From Armillaria gallica (taxonomy: Eukaryota > Basidiomycota > Agaricomycetes > Agaricales > Physalacriaceae), in NCBI GenBank assembly GCA_037576215.1, contig JBANDB010000015.1, forward strand, positions 1,984,001-2,048,000: a stretch of 64,000 nt of DNA. Reading direction: 5' to 3'. A program made the position numbers and the translations under genes. This document shows positions 21,480-33,530 of the stretch, one piece after another. The notes below the pieces were generated by a model, which ran no database searches, was not told where the DNA came from, and saw nothing but the letters and a program-made list of their open reading frames with translations. Positions within the stretch are counted from its first letter, which is position 1, and each line of letters starts with the position of its first letter.

Positions 21480-22450
21480 ATTGCAGCGGCGACGAACTGT
21501 ATTTACCCAGATCGACTCTCCACCTTCAGTTCCAAGTCCAAGGCTCCAACACCTTCGAACCTCTCGCAGCCATGGTGGTCAAAAGTTTCGAACCTTTCAC
21601 ATTAAGCTACATAGCAGACCGCAGGCTTGGCTGTCGTTCCAATAAGGACAAGTTGGATACGATGCGATGGACGCCTTCCATCGATGGCCACCTACGACGC
21701 GCCGCCCGTGATATCCAAGCGGGTACCATTCCAGACTAGTTCAATGTCATAAACGATTGTGACACTGAGCTTTGGGAGGATTGGATGTGGGAGATCTCGG
21801 CTTGGTTTGGGAAGATGGGCCCGTCGTACGACACGGTGCTCGCTGCGTATCAGCTTTTGCGTCCTCCGCAAGGCCGGTATATTCTCCGTCTTTCTGACAG
21901 CGTTCGTTTCTGCATTACCCCGGAGCCCGCTCCTCTCCATCCCATCACCGACGTCGTCAAAGGACTCGCCCTCGACTATATCCCTGGCGTTAGTATGGAT
22001 AAGCTCCAACCGGGTATTGATGTCTCAGAACAAGAGGAGGATATCCAGCAACATCATGGCAGCGCTCCGTGCCATTGGGGCGTGCACAACGACATCCACA
22101 CCAGGAACATTATTCTGTGGGAAGGGCATCGGTCTCTCGTCGTTATCGACTTCAGAGAGGCCAGCATCAGGGAGCCTAGAACTAGCGATGAAGATAGGAC
22201 AACGGAGATCCGGATACGGGTTACACGAGGAGGCTTCTGGTGGATCTTACTAGCGGACGCTGGAAGAGGACGGTGACACTCGGGCTGGCACTACAAAAAG
22301 CCATTGGCGTTCAACGCATACGTGGAGAGCATGTCTAGAGATTTTCGTCAGACGACGTTCGAGAGAGCGGTAGGCGCAGAATGGTCGAGGGCGTGAGAGA
22401 GAGGGTGTATGAGTGGAGTATAAGAGTAGGTGTTTGTTGCAGGCATCGGT
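21480..22450 (+). pseudogene. Kinase-like domain relic, copy 1
   Basis: Reads as a decayed member of the Agaricomycete kinase-like family. Segments are KSFEPFTLSYIADRRLG, WEDWMWEISAWFGKM, AAYQLLRPPQGRYILRL, HPITDVVKGLALDYIPGVSM and the catalytic-loop equivalent WGVHNDIHTRNIIL with HND and Asn retained, then VVIDFREAS in place of the DFG region, and C-terminal HYKKPLAFNAYVESM. A stop follows GTIPD (21738), frames change near 22285, and a TGA interrupts the final block. Intact relatives resemble small-molecule or protein phosphotransferases; substrate unknown. Confidence 0.65.
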
Positions 22451-24245
22451 ATGACTACGACTATCCGTGGCGCAAGTCTCCCAACGTGACGACCACCATT
22501 TGACCTAGCGAGAGGAATATCAACCTGGTTGTCGCGTAGACGTATGGTATTGTGCTCTGTGTACCGATATGCACCACTAGAACAGAGTTGGTGCCTGCAA
22601 CGATTCTGAAGCTGCTACCGTCTTCCTGGTCAACACCGGCGTGTCCGATCTTGGATCTCCTGTATTCGTCGTGTGTTCAAGGGCTGCCGGTTCTCCTTCC
22701 ATTACTTTCCCTTCCCTCTGCATTTGGACGCAAACCAAGATTGAATATTGATCACGGTTATAACGCCTCCCTCGAAAATGGGAGCAGATTACTGAAGTTG
22801 ATATGGCGCAATACACTTTTCGATTCAATCTTAGCCTCGAACTTTCTCTGTACTCACCGGCATTGCGGGGTAGGGATTTAGCTATAACAGCCGGGTCGAT
22901 TTTTGATTTGAACTCCATTTCCTTCCCTCTTTTCTTTTCTCTTATCCTTACTCTCAACGTTGCCAGACCCCCAGATACCGGGAATTGCCAGAATGAGCGG
23001 GCCGTGTTGCTCGCTGATTCTGTAACCAACGTCATACCCACAGCGTGAATTCGAACCACCACCATGGAGTCATGGCAAGTCTTTTCATACCTGCACCTTC
23101 TTTTTTATCTGCTTACCTTGTGTTCTGAACCAGAATAGATTTAACTCGCTGTGTGCAAGTCTACCTCGAAGACTTGAGTCCTTTTCGCTATTAAAGGTAC
23201 ATTGTCACGATTTTGGAATGGAATAGCTTGCTCACAGGCACAACGGTATGATCCTTAGAGCCGACGCTCGATGACGCAGAGGATACGCGGCGACGATCGG
23301 TGGATAGCAGCTCAGTATTTGGGCGGATTTGATGATTGGACTCGAGGTAAGGACTCGTCATCTCCTGTTGGTTTTGGGTGCTAACTTTGCTTTTAAAGGC
23401 GGCAAGATGTGGTGACCAAGCTTTGCTGGGATGAGCGACGGTAGGCTGGTTTACCCTAATTTTCTTACGCTAGCTAAGTGTCGATGCAGAATACATGTCT
23501 CTGCTTGACGTGAGCACCTATTGGTTACTCAAGGACCGACATCGGCTGTTTGGGCATGGAGAAAAACATGAACACATGGTTCAATTTGCATGATCACGAC
23601 AATGGTGAGTTTTTTTCTCCTATTTCCGTTCGCCTGAGACGAACTGAAGCTTGTGTAAAAGATTGGACGCATCCCTTTCTGACAGGGCTTGGACAAAGGG
23701 TAGGACAGGTTCACAATGTCCGGATGAACGAATCGAATCGAAGGTGCGGTTACAATACTATACATTCCTTGTTAATCTAACTACATGCAGTGTAGGTAGC
23801 ACGTGGATCTGCACCCACGACGAGTCTTTTCGGAAAGACTCCCAAGACTCCACTCCACCCAATTGCACATCCACGGAGCGAGCCAAAGCTTCCGCCACGA
23901 GCTCTATTGACTGTCTCGTCCTTCATGTCGCTGTTCCAGGCATCCTTCTTACCTGACGGTCCGATGAGGGACGTCGTGCTCGAGTCGGCGCTGTTGGAGA
24001 CTGCGGACGACGTTCGACAATGGAGGGGCAGGGAGCAAGGGAACGATGGGTGTCGGGAGGGTCGTTGTGTTATAATTATTAGCACGGGGGATGGGAATGG
24101 TTGGACGAACGGATGGGAGAGGGTTTATTTCAATTTTACCAAGAGAGCATCGTGTTGTGATTTTGATTGTTACAATTGTTGATCCTAGTTCCACGAATTA
24201 TCATGATGGAAGAGACATTAAATAACTTGTTGTTGATATCTATAT
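22451..24245. other. Non-coding part of duplication unit 1
   Basis: Closely similar to 33531-35259. It holds intron-like gtaagg...cag punctuation (23348-23400) and possible short exons (EYMSLLDV at ~23490), plus a minus-strand open stretch near 23.78-24.09 kb that in both units reads SADSSTxSLIxP. No family was recognised and frames are not conserved between the units, so I do not call a gene. Confidence 0.35.
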
Positions 24246-27224
24246 TTACAAGTAGTTGTTGAAGGATAACAGGAGAATACTCTCAACGCTGATGGCAATG
24301 AATATGATAATGAGAGCCCATGTAACTGATGCAGGTCCCGAGGACTGGGTCTGGGGTGTTGTACCATTTAACACCCATTCTGTTGCATGTTCCTCAGCAA
24401 AACACCTGCTGCATACAAAGATCTACTCACCTCCTGTGGAAGGGTCAAGGATCTCAAGGAGTGGCCACCCGAAATACTCGCATACATCAGCGCCGTCGCG
24501 TACGGGATCGAATCCGTGCTTGGCATTTAACTCGGGTATGTTTAAATGAGAATGAGCCATGTACTTCCCACATGCCTTCCCCGACTCGTTACCGCAGACT
24601 TCGATAGTAAAAATGTCTTCCTCCTCCATTGAATCTGCGCCGCAAACTCGGGAACAAGATACGACAGGCCAGGATTTAATTATATTGGTCTCATAGTCAA
24701 TGATGGGGGCAGTTATCGACAATGAGAGCGCATGGTGGTACCGGTCTTTTGTGTTGCAGATATGACAGAAATCATAGTTGCGGTCCTTTGGGAAAAATTG
24801 AATCCAAAATATCATGTCTAAGTGTGTACAATGCAGTCAGCAGTTGATTCAAGCCAAACCAGCTGCCCACCTGTAATGATATATGGCTCAAGATCATCAC
24901 CATAGCCCCTGGAGTGAAGACATGACTCTAGCTGGGAAGTCTGTGCAATCCGCGATTTCATAATCTCATTAAAATCTTCCCAACATGTCTGGATGATAAT
25001 CACTCCTCTTCTGATCACATTGTCCCATGAAAGCCCGATGGTCACCGACTCACTGACAATCAACAATCAGCAGCATCAAAAGTTGGTCGACTGAATGACA
25101 AACTTGTCAAATGATGGATTAATGTCTTTCACTAATGGCCCAATGTGCCAAGAAATGCCCCACTTCCACCTGTGTGGCCAGGGCTGGACTCTCCCGACCA
25201 AAACTCGGCGCGGTGAAGAGAGATGCCGCAGATCACATAATATACTGCCCGGCGCATATGGGGCCTTTTGGTAATGAGGGCCGAAGACAGAATCATTTGA
25301 CTGGGATGGTGGGGGTTGGAGTCGGTGCCTGTTGAAGGTTTGGGTCCACGACATCTTATCGGATGATGAATATTTCATATGATAAGCGATATTGTAAATC
25401 CCCCTTCCACGAACTTGAAGATGACATCCATCTGCTGACGTGATTGTGAAGTGGATTGCCCGATGCGCCGCGTGCGCGCGACTCGGTACCATAACAGAGG
25501 CTATATTTGCCATGTTCCCGTGTATAGGACAAGCCGAACAGGCCCAGCCAGTAAAAAGTATAGCCTAGTAGGTCTCCAAACACGAGCTTCCCATATTCGT
25601 TGACATAGAGGACTTCGTGTGCGTCATTCTTCAAAAGGATAATTACGCAAGCTTGAAGAAAATCATTGCGATGTCACTGACCGTTTTGGTTACATTGTAA
25701 AGGCCATCCCCTAGATATCTATAGCTTTCCATTGGCAAAACCTCCAAGACCGACTGTAGGAATGAGTACTATTGAGCAGTGGCCCAAGAACTTTTGCGGG
25801 ATGTACCTGTAGATCTTGATACTGAATGATGACACACCAGGAGATCAGCTGCAAAAACACAAAGAATCGTCTTTACCACTTCAGACAAGAATTGTGTGAA
25901 TCGCGTTGCAGACAAGCCATGGAGATAATATTTAAAAGGGACTCTTGTTGTGCCTGCCCACGGGAATTAACGGCAGAGGACATATGAAAGGAGCGACACC
26001 CTACCATGAAGAAATATGATTGCAGGAAGATCAGGTGATCTGCATACACCAAAGATTTGGGGAAGATTTGGGTGCCTATTGTCGAGACGGGGGCGATTCA
26101 GTCAGCTACACAGAGACGGAAAGCCGAACCTTTGTTTCATCAAAACATCGAGGGCCTGATCAAGTTGCTAGAATACAGAGCATGTGGACCTTGCCAACAC
26201 AGGGTAGTATACACTCACTTCTATCGCGTCCTCTCTGTCATCACCAGAAGCATGATATTTGCGAATGACTTTCTGTGTATCACTGTTTTCGATGGTGCAA
26301 TAACTGTCTTGGTAGTATCTAACAGTATGGTACTTCGTCAATGAACGAGTCACTGGTGCGATTATGTGGATGTCGCCTGGAATGACATCCCATACCTGTA
26401 AATGTTGAATGACAGGAGTGGAATGATTGAAAATCACATACCGATCCCTTATAAAGACCCCGTCCTCGAGAACCCCGTAATCTTGCCGAAAGATTTTGCA
26501 TGTCCTCGCTCTGCCGAGCACCCCAGGTGCGTATTTCTTCGATATTGTCCTTGATGGTTGATGTGACATTCCTCTCCGATGTCTCCACGTAACCAGTCAG
26601 AGTGTTGAATCCCGTGGTAATCTCATTATGGACATCGCAGAGCGCGAATTGCGTCATAGTCGTTGTACGGATCTGCTGCCCGTTCACGAGTGATTGACAA
26701 CAATGATAAGGAGCCACCTACCAGGAAGGAATCCTGAATCGCCTGCACTCGTTGCCGTAAATTATTGATATCATCCGAGACCTTCTTGGCTCTCAAGTAT
26801 TGCCAGATTCTCCGCTGATCCCTGCGTCCGCTGTTCAGCTTGGAATGAAGATCAACCATGCACCTGTGCATTGATTGCATGAGGAAGTATAGATCAACAA
26901 TACGGGTCAACTCACGTCTGAAAATCGAGACAGATATCTTTGAAACACGAGGCGCTAGTAGGACCATACTTGATGACGGTTTCCCTTATGACAACCAATG
27001 TAGTGACGATCCTCTCAGCCAATTCTTGTAGATCTTTTTCATTCTTTCCGGCGTTCTGCAACTCTCGTTAGTGTGGAGAGCAGGGAAAAATAACGACATA
27101 CCTCAATAGCTTCGAGAACGACTACCACACACTGGGCAGCACCCTTGATAAACGGAAACGGGGCAAACTCGCCTGCTGCAACAGTCAACTTTGCGATCCT
27201 GAGACATGAGTCGATACTAGACAT
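24246..27224 (-). CDS. MLKL_NTD/HeLo-like + pseudokinase protein with C-terminal TM, copy 1
   Basis: Minus-strand multi-exon gene from ATG 27222-27224. Exon 1 (27102-27224) encodes MSSIDSCLRIAKLTVAAGEF and a hydrophobic segment (AAQCVVVVLEAIE). A 46-nt intron precedes 27055 (KNEKDLQELAERIVTTLVVI). Together with LRAKKVSDDINNLRQRVQ and SERNVTSTIKDNIEEIR this forms a four-helix region of ~170 aa resembling the MLKL_NTD/HeLo-like N-termini of Agaricomycete proteins. A kinase N-lobe-like part follows: WDVIPGDIHIIAPVTRSLTK, VIRKYHASGDD with a possible beta-3 Lys, then HPNLPQIFGVCRSPDLP. No HRD or DFG motif was found, so it is likely a pseudokinase. The C-terminal part includes YLGDGLYNVTKT, HGFDPVRDGADVCEYFGWPL and LEILDPSTGG. 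The last exon encodes WALIIIFIAISVESILLL and ends LSFNNYL, a TM segment at the extreme C-terminus. Splicing of the last exon is uncertain. Membrane-directed signalling or cell-death function is inferred. Confidence 0.6.
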
Positions 27225-29209
27225 GATGGTGGAACGAGAGAATGTACAGGCAAGCGCTTTACCACGTGTGCACAACTATCCCATCGCGGCACCAATACAC
27301 GACGCATGGCCAAAGTGTTGTAAGAAGTCTTCTTGTGGCACAGGTATATGACGGAGATGATATATACCATCATTTGAATGCCGCGCTGGGGTTCTTGGTT
27401 GAGCCTGCGCCAGAAACCCGACATCGTATGACTTCAGTTCATGCCTGCAGTCCTCCACATTGTCCTTGAAAATACCGGATATAGTTTATTTGAGTCTCAT
27501 AAATAGGTGTTCTCTTGGTGGTCGAACTGATGTATGAACCGAATTTTGCTGTAAGCCTCGGCTCGCCTATCGAATAGCTGCGCTTCCGAATTCAATGTCA
27601 TTCCCAATTATTGTTTGGTCTTGTAAGTTTACTCTTCGCTTTGGCGTCGAACCAGCAATCTTGACATACAGATTATGCATTGAAGGCGATACAAATAAGA
27701 TCAACACGCATTTACACACGTCTAAACCTTGCTGTGTTTGCCATCAGCGAAGGATACAGCTTGAGCAGTGTCACTCACATGCGATGCTTCACAAATAGCG
27801 TGGGAAAGACAGACATCTGTCTCGCCACGTATCACCTCGCTGAACACGTATGATATTCTGAGCGAGTGCCAGCTGATCCTCATTTCTGGAAGCCATGCAA
27901 TAGTGCTGTAAGACCTCGTCCAAAGCTGTGCTGGATCTAAGAGCAGATCAGGACATTAAAGCGTCGAAGTAGACAATTATCTCCGATCGGGACCCTGCCG
28001 CCTGTCAAAGCTGTGAGTCGATTGTATCAAAACATCATCACAGCACGAACCTTGATAGATATATGTTGCAGAAACTAGCCGAATGTTCAGAAAATGGATC
28101 CGCCATTCCTTTGTTCGTTGTGGAGTGAGCCGTCTTCAAGACATGAGAAAAATTTTCTTCACCAGCAACAGATCTCTGGGAACGCCATTTATGTAGGTGA
28201 GAAAACAGAAGTGTAACACATCTGGGTTTATTAGGTTTCCCGAGGTACTGGAAAATGTGAATAGAACGTTGGGGAGTAGATAAACAGTTTCTTGTGTGTC
28301 GTTACACCTCCCTCGTTAATAGGAGCAGATAGCGCAAGTGATGGTGGTTCTGGAGTATAGGAAATCAGTTTGTATGATGAGGCGATTATATTGTACGACG
28401 GACCTTCCTATTGGTACTCGGAGCAGGGCATAGCCAAATTCTAGCTGGAAGTTCCTGGTCCAGGTAGTACACTTTGAATCTGGCCCCCACAACCTCGCCA
28501 ACATCATACGAATGCCAACCGATGCGCATCCTGTTTTCTAACAAAGGCTTCAAGATCCTTAACTTAAATCTCCTTCTGCAGCGCGTTCCGTATTCGTGTG
28601 GCCGCCTATAAACAGATGGGTTACAGGGCGAGGTTTTCATGGTTTGTATTGCGAGCACTTACACGAAGCGGCATGCTTCCTAACAGCAAAGGATGCTGAT
28701 ACTTCATGCTGTCGTCGAAGTGTCAGTACACTGGTAGTAACCAGAATACGAAGGAAAGACGAACGTGGAACATCTCTCCAGTGAAGTAACGTCTGCATCA
28801 CATCTAACGAGCATAGGTCCTCCTGGCCCGGCGCATATCGTCGCTGTCCAAATGTCACTAATCATGGTGGAAGGATATGTTACTTGAGCGGAGCGCATAC
28901 ATCAGCCAATGAGAACGACCACCGAGCAACGAAAATATTTCTCACCCTGCGATACGCCAAGATGCCGCTTCACCTTTGTCCACCAGCTCCTTCAGACACA
29001 GGATCACCGACTGTCCTTGCACCTTTGCTCGTCCCACTTCCGTCGAGATTCTCGCCCAGCGAGGCGCTGACCTCCCTGGTGTCAAATCTGACTCGCCTTG
29101 GAGGTATAAGGTTTTCAACCGAGGTCAGTGTTGAGTTTCCGTCGTGCCGATACAACTGATGTTTGATGGCCATCGACACGGTGCCTCGACTCTGTTCGTC
29201 ACTTCCCTT
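27225..29209. other. Upstream region of copy 1 pseudokinase gene; no gene called
   Basis: To about 28350 this is part of duplication unit 1 and resembles 38381-39560. Beyond that it is unique. A plus-strand open frame at 28884-29159 and a minus-strand one at 28386-28658 are short, have no recognised domain and are not conserved in unit 2. Confidence 0.35.
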
Positions 29210-30060
29210 TGCTCGCCCGATGTTCATACATGATGTCGGGGAAAAATCCCCCAAACGGCGTTGCTTTCTCGTGTCAAAAAGCCATCGTTGGAGCGCGAAA
29301 TCTTGTGCTTGGAGAGCTATCCAGGAAGGAGAGTAGGAAGCGGCTTCTGGCTATGGAGGGCTTTAGGACCTGGCGTTGTTCGAGAAACTGGCAGAACTTA
29401 CCATCCTTGTCGCTGTCTCCTCCATCACAGCTGTCTCCCCAATCCCTCCAATCTGCACCCGATGCTGACCTTGCTTGCGGGACGACAATACGTAGTCTTG
29501 AAGTAAAAAGAGCTTTCGGAAACCTTGCACACGGACGTCAGCGTCGCTGGCGACTCGAGGATTGGACGTTGGATGCGTGCGCGCAGAATGGAACGATATT
29601 GGGCTAAGAGTGGGTGAACAGCTAAGGATGTTGGGTGGATACGAGTAACTTACTATTCTCGACACGTCCGTGTTTATCCTCCCTTCCGTATCCCTTTGTT
29701 CCGACCGCCAAATCCTAGGGCTTGCTTGCTGCAGGGCGATACTCGTCTCACGCAAAACTGGGTCTTGAGGGGTCGACATCGGAGGAATTAGATGGCACTA
29801 TAAAGCGCTGCCCAATGCTAGTAATGATTGTAGAGATCAATATCTCTGGGGAGAGTGAGCACCCTTGAGTGTCAGTGTGGAGCGAACGGACTTACCCTCG
29901 CGTGTTTCCTTCCCATTCCGATACGATTTGCCTCTCGTCGCTGCCGAGAACAACACGGATGTCCTACCCTGTACAACACATGTGCAGTGCTTGTCGTCGT
30001 CTCGGGGCACAATTTGGTCCTTCCGCTTGCGAGAACAGCGCGGGTCCGAGCTTGAACTTC
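29210..30060 (-). repeat. Repeat family C, fullest copy (decayed minus-strand gene?)
   Basis: The part 29215-29540 matches 54565-54890, and 29610-30060 matches 51995-52360, so three copies exist in the window. On the minus strand this copy has an ATG at 29779 (MSTPQDPVLRETSIALQQAS) with splice-like GTAAGTT downstream. A 54.9-kb relative reads SRKCRGQILPREDDKHRVLV. Frames are not shared cleanly among the copies. The family is unrecognised. Confidence 0.5.
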
Positions 30061-32130
30061 AATATTAAGACAGTAAGCCCAAGCAGGATAGCGATTGGCC
30101 GGTGCTCGATTTTGGTCTACATCTATTGAACGACTTGATCGTTGAGTCAGGTCTACGAGACGGTGTTGTCGATGGTAGCAGGGACTGGGGAACGAACGTG
30201 CCGGTCCTTCGGACCGATTCTCCTTGGCGAAATTTTTGCTTTTAAATAAAAATACGTACATACGATTCTCTATCCCCAATACCGATCTCACCAACCACCA
30301 TGTGGTGTTTTTCGATGAAGTCTATTATCGATTAATTGATTATCCATCACGACTTTATATACAGGAGATTATAATATGAAGTGCACTACCATTGGCCGAC
30401 TAGCTTGCCCTAACCCCAGACTCGACCTAATCTCCTTCTCACTGGCAGAACCAGAGACAGAGCCTGAGCACTGAGAATATGCTTCGACGGCACCCTATAC
30501 CTACGTAAGGCGTGAATGTCTCAAGGCTGGGGACACCTCAACTTGTTGCTACCAAAGTGGTATTGGCACCGTTGGTCTTGAACATGAAGATAATGTGCAT
30601 CTCATTGATGTCGCAAGGAAAGGCGTAGTCAAAATGGACCTGTTTATGTAGAAAGACGACAGGTGGACAGTGGGGATGATGAAATCGGAGGTCGCCCTTG
30701 TTCGTGGACATGGTTGCAGCGATAGAGTGGCAAAGCACGGGTAGACGCTCAGATACCATCCTCCGAGTCGTCCACACGTTACCGTAAGATGTGCCGGAAT
30801 CCTCGTGTGCGGACGAACGTGTCTTGCACCGCGCATCTACTTCATATATTCATCAATCACTAAGCGCTCGAGTCTTGGGAGAGTGGACTAAGATCCCGCT
30901 GGCAAAACTGGCACGCGCTTGATCAATGGCAAGGCCGTTACCGTGACTATGAGATCGTAAGAAAAGTGACGTGCACTTTGAGTTGTCCTGAGCACAGTTC
31001 AGCAAGCTAAGAAATCAGCTGCGCGCATGGGTTCTGAGGGAGCAATTTAACATAGTCGCTAGTCGAAGACGTAAAAGTGACATACCTCTGAGAATCATCC
31101 TTTTCTTCTTCTTCGTGACGGTATCCTTTGCTGGGAGACGTATCTGCTGCTTGACTTGGATACAGGAATAACGCTGCCAAGCCAAACCATCCAGGTCTTC
31201 AGTCAACGTTCGAACACGGAGATGCTACTAGTAGACCAGCAAACGGAGCTTTGGTAGGCCGAACCTAAATGTCGTCTGGCGAACGGAATTATCAATTTGT
31301 TTGATCCATGGCGGACGGTGCTGCCTATAGAGCTGATTAGATGATTCAAGGCATCCACCTGATCGGCTAACGTACCCTCAGTGCATTCCCATCACTAAAG
31401 TATGGACCCCGGCTTCGTGAATCCTCCTCTTCCGCAGCATCGTTCACTTCGTCTCAACGTCGCCCTGGTACACGTGATATCTCGTCGTCGAGTCTTCCGG
31501 ATGCGTCCTAGACTCTGGTCGCGCATACATGCAACTTGAAACATCTCACGATGATCGGCCTCGCTGACACTGCAGCACGCCGACTAAATCCTTGTAAACC
31601 TCGGAGGCTCTCCTCCGAGCGAACCCTTTGAGTCAGCATCCATGGACCATCCTTCCTGCGCTCGGTTCCAGTACACAATGAAGACGTCAAGTCCACAGCT
31701 CAGCGCGCGCCTGTGGTGCAGCCTTTCCACATCAAAACAGTGGCAGACCTCATAGAATGTGATCTGCTGGGTCCGTAAGATCTCCCGTTGTTTCAACATA
31801 ATGGAACCACGACGAGACGTAGCAGCTGAACAGGATTTGGAGCATCGTGGAGTTCAGTGAATGTGGAATGGGTTCCTTCCCTAGGAAATTTATCCGCAAC
31901 CTCTCGCTCGCAACATCAAGAGTCGTAAAGTCCCAGGAGGAAAAACAAGGGGTGACTGTGTATGCGGAGGATATCGAGGGCCGTAACGTCCTACTCCCCA
32001 TGAGTATAAGCCAAGGACGACGGGTCAGTTTGCGACGTACAGATAAGCACATTGTAATGGAGTCCAGAGGCGCTGGCGATTTTGGCTTGTCTTCATCTCA
32101 TTACCGTCGTGGCGAAGATAGAATCCGCCG
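30061..32130. other. Unique accessory stretch, no gene confirmed
   Basis: Sits between the first family-C repeat and duplication unit 2. A minus-strand frame of 79 codons (30538-30777) includes GDLRFHHPHCPPVVFLHKQV and could be an exon of an unknown gene. Other open frames (31015-31206 and 31508-32052 on minus; 31847-32164 on plus) overlap each other and have no recognised domain. Confidence 0.3.
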
Positions 32131-32635
32131 CCTGACCAGGATGTGTTCGCGACTAGGATGTTGACGTGGTGGATCCTCCGTAGGTCAAGTTGTGATGCTA
32201 GAGTGTCTGCGGTGGTCGTACATTGCTAGCCCGTGAAGCTAGATATCGACCTTCGTGCCGACGAACAGAGCTGCCAGTTTGAGGTACAGGATCTCGCGGC
32301 CGTGCGGTCTGTGATGATCTGGTCACCGAAGGGGCGGCTGGTATTGGGTGCGCGAGTGGTAGCAATGCTCAGGGAGCCAAGAGGAGGAAGGAGATGATGC
32401 AGTTTCCCGGCCACGTGGCGGTGGCACTCTTGCACCGCGACGACGACCAATGCATCAATGGTAGTAGTACTAGCACATCCTCCTCGCGCACGTCTGACAC
32501 GACATATCTCATTGTTTAGCACGACATGCACGACTTAGGGTTGTGAACCATGGGCTATACTGGGTTTCAGTCCAGAGGTACGATAATCCGCCGATTTTCT
32601 GTGCACTCGTGTCACTAAATTGTAACATTGCAGCG

Positions 32636-33530
32636 GCGGCGAACTGTATTTACTCGGATCGACTCTCCACCTCCCAGCCCAAGCCCAAGCCCAAGGGTAC
32701 AACACTTTCGAACCTCTCGCAGCCACGTCGGTAATCAAACGCTTCGAACCTTTCACACCTACCACGATCCTCAAGCTAGCGGCTCGGGTATCCCAGCAAC
32801 GAGTACAAGTTGGCTACAGTGCTGTGAACATCTTCCATCGATGATCGACTACGATGCGCCATTTCAGACTGGTTTGAGGTCAAACGATTTTGTTAAACAC
32901 AGATGTGGGAGGTCTTGACTTGGTTTGGGAAGACGAGGTCGTACCACACGGAACTTGCTGCGTATCTGCTTTTGCATCGGCTGCAAGGCCAGTATATCCC
33001 CTGTCTCCTTGGGGTCCGCATTACCTCTGACTCTGCTCCTCTTCATCCCATCACCAATGTCGTCCAAGGGTTCGTACTCAAATATATCCCAGTATCACCA
33101 TGGAGAGCTCCCACCAGGTATCAACGTATCAGAACAAGAGGCTGAGAGGATATCCAGCGACGTGATGGCAGGGCTCTGGACCATCGAAGCGGAGGACTTG
33201 CTGCACAATGGCATCGACACCAGGAACGCCGTTCTGCGGGGAAGGGATCGGTCTCGTCGACTTCGGAGACACCTGGAACTAGCGATGAAGATTGGAGAAT
33301 GAATACACTATACATGAGGTGGATCCCGAGATTGGACGCTGGAAGCAGACGGTGACGCTATATGAGGTGTCGGACTGGCACCACAAGAAGCCATTGGTGA
33401 CGAATACGTGGAGAGTATGCCTGAGGATTTTCGCCAGGCGACGTTCGAGAGTGGTAAGCACAGATTGGCCGGGGAGAGAGAGAAGGCATATCAGTGGAGT
33501 ATAAGACCAGGAGTTCGTCGATATGGCTAC
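32636..33530 (+). pseudogene. Kinase-like domain relic, copy 2
   Basis: Counterpart of 21480-22450. Recognisable pieces are HTELAAYLLLHRLQGQYIP and HPITNVVQGFVLKYIP, then a frame change to INVSEQEAERISSDVMAG and LLHNGIDTRNAVL. In this copy the catalytic-loop HND is HNG, so the Asp equivalent is lost. A C-terminal remnant similar to the other copies (cacaagaagccattggtgacgaa) is near 33380. Several frameshifts confirm that it is a pseudogene. Confidence 0.6.

Larger units (their letters stand above)
20990..28350. repeat. Tandem segmental duplication, unit 1
   Basis: This segment matches ~32130-39560 in the same orientation with an offset of 11.0-11.2 kb along its length (for example 21785 to 32903, 24256 to 35300, 27224 to 38380). 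Each unit carries, in order, a kinase-like relic (+), non-coding sequence, and an MLKL_NTD-like/pseudokinase gene (-) with its upstream region. Identity by eye is roughly 75-85 percent with many small indels. About 3.8 kb of mostly unrelated sequence separates the units. Confidence 0.75.

Noticed and set aside
23000..23080. tRNA-like ggttcgaattc motif on the minus strand
   Set aside because: No acceptor, D or anticodon stems can be paired around it and the equivalent position in duplication unit 2 (ttgaacca) is not conserved. No tRNA or rRNA gene was found elsewhere.
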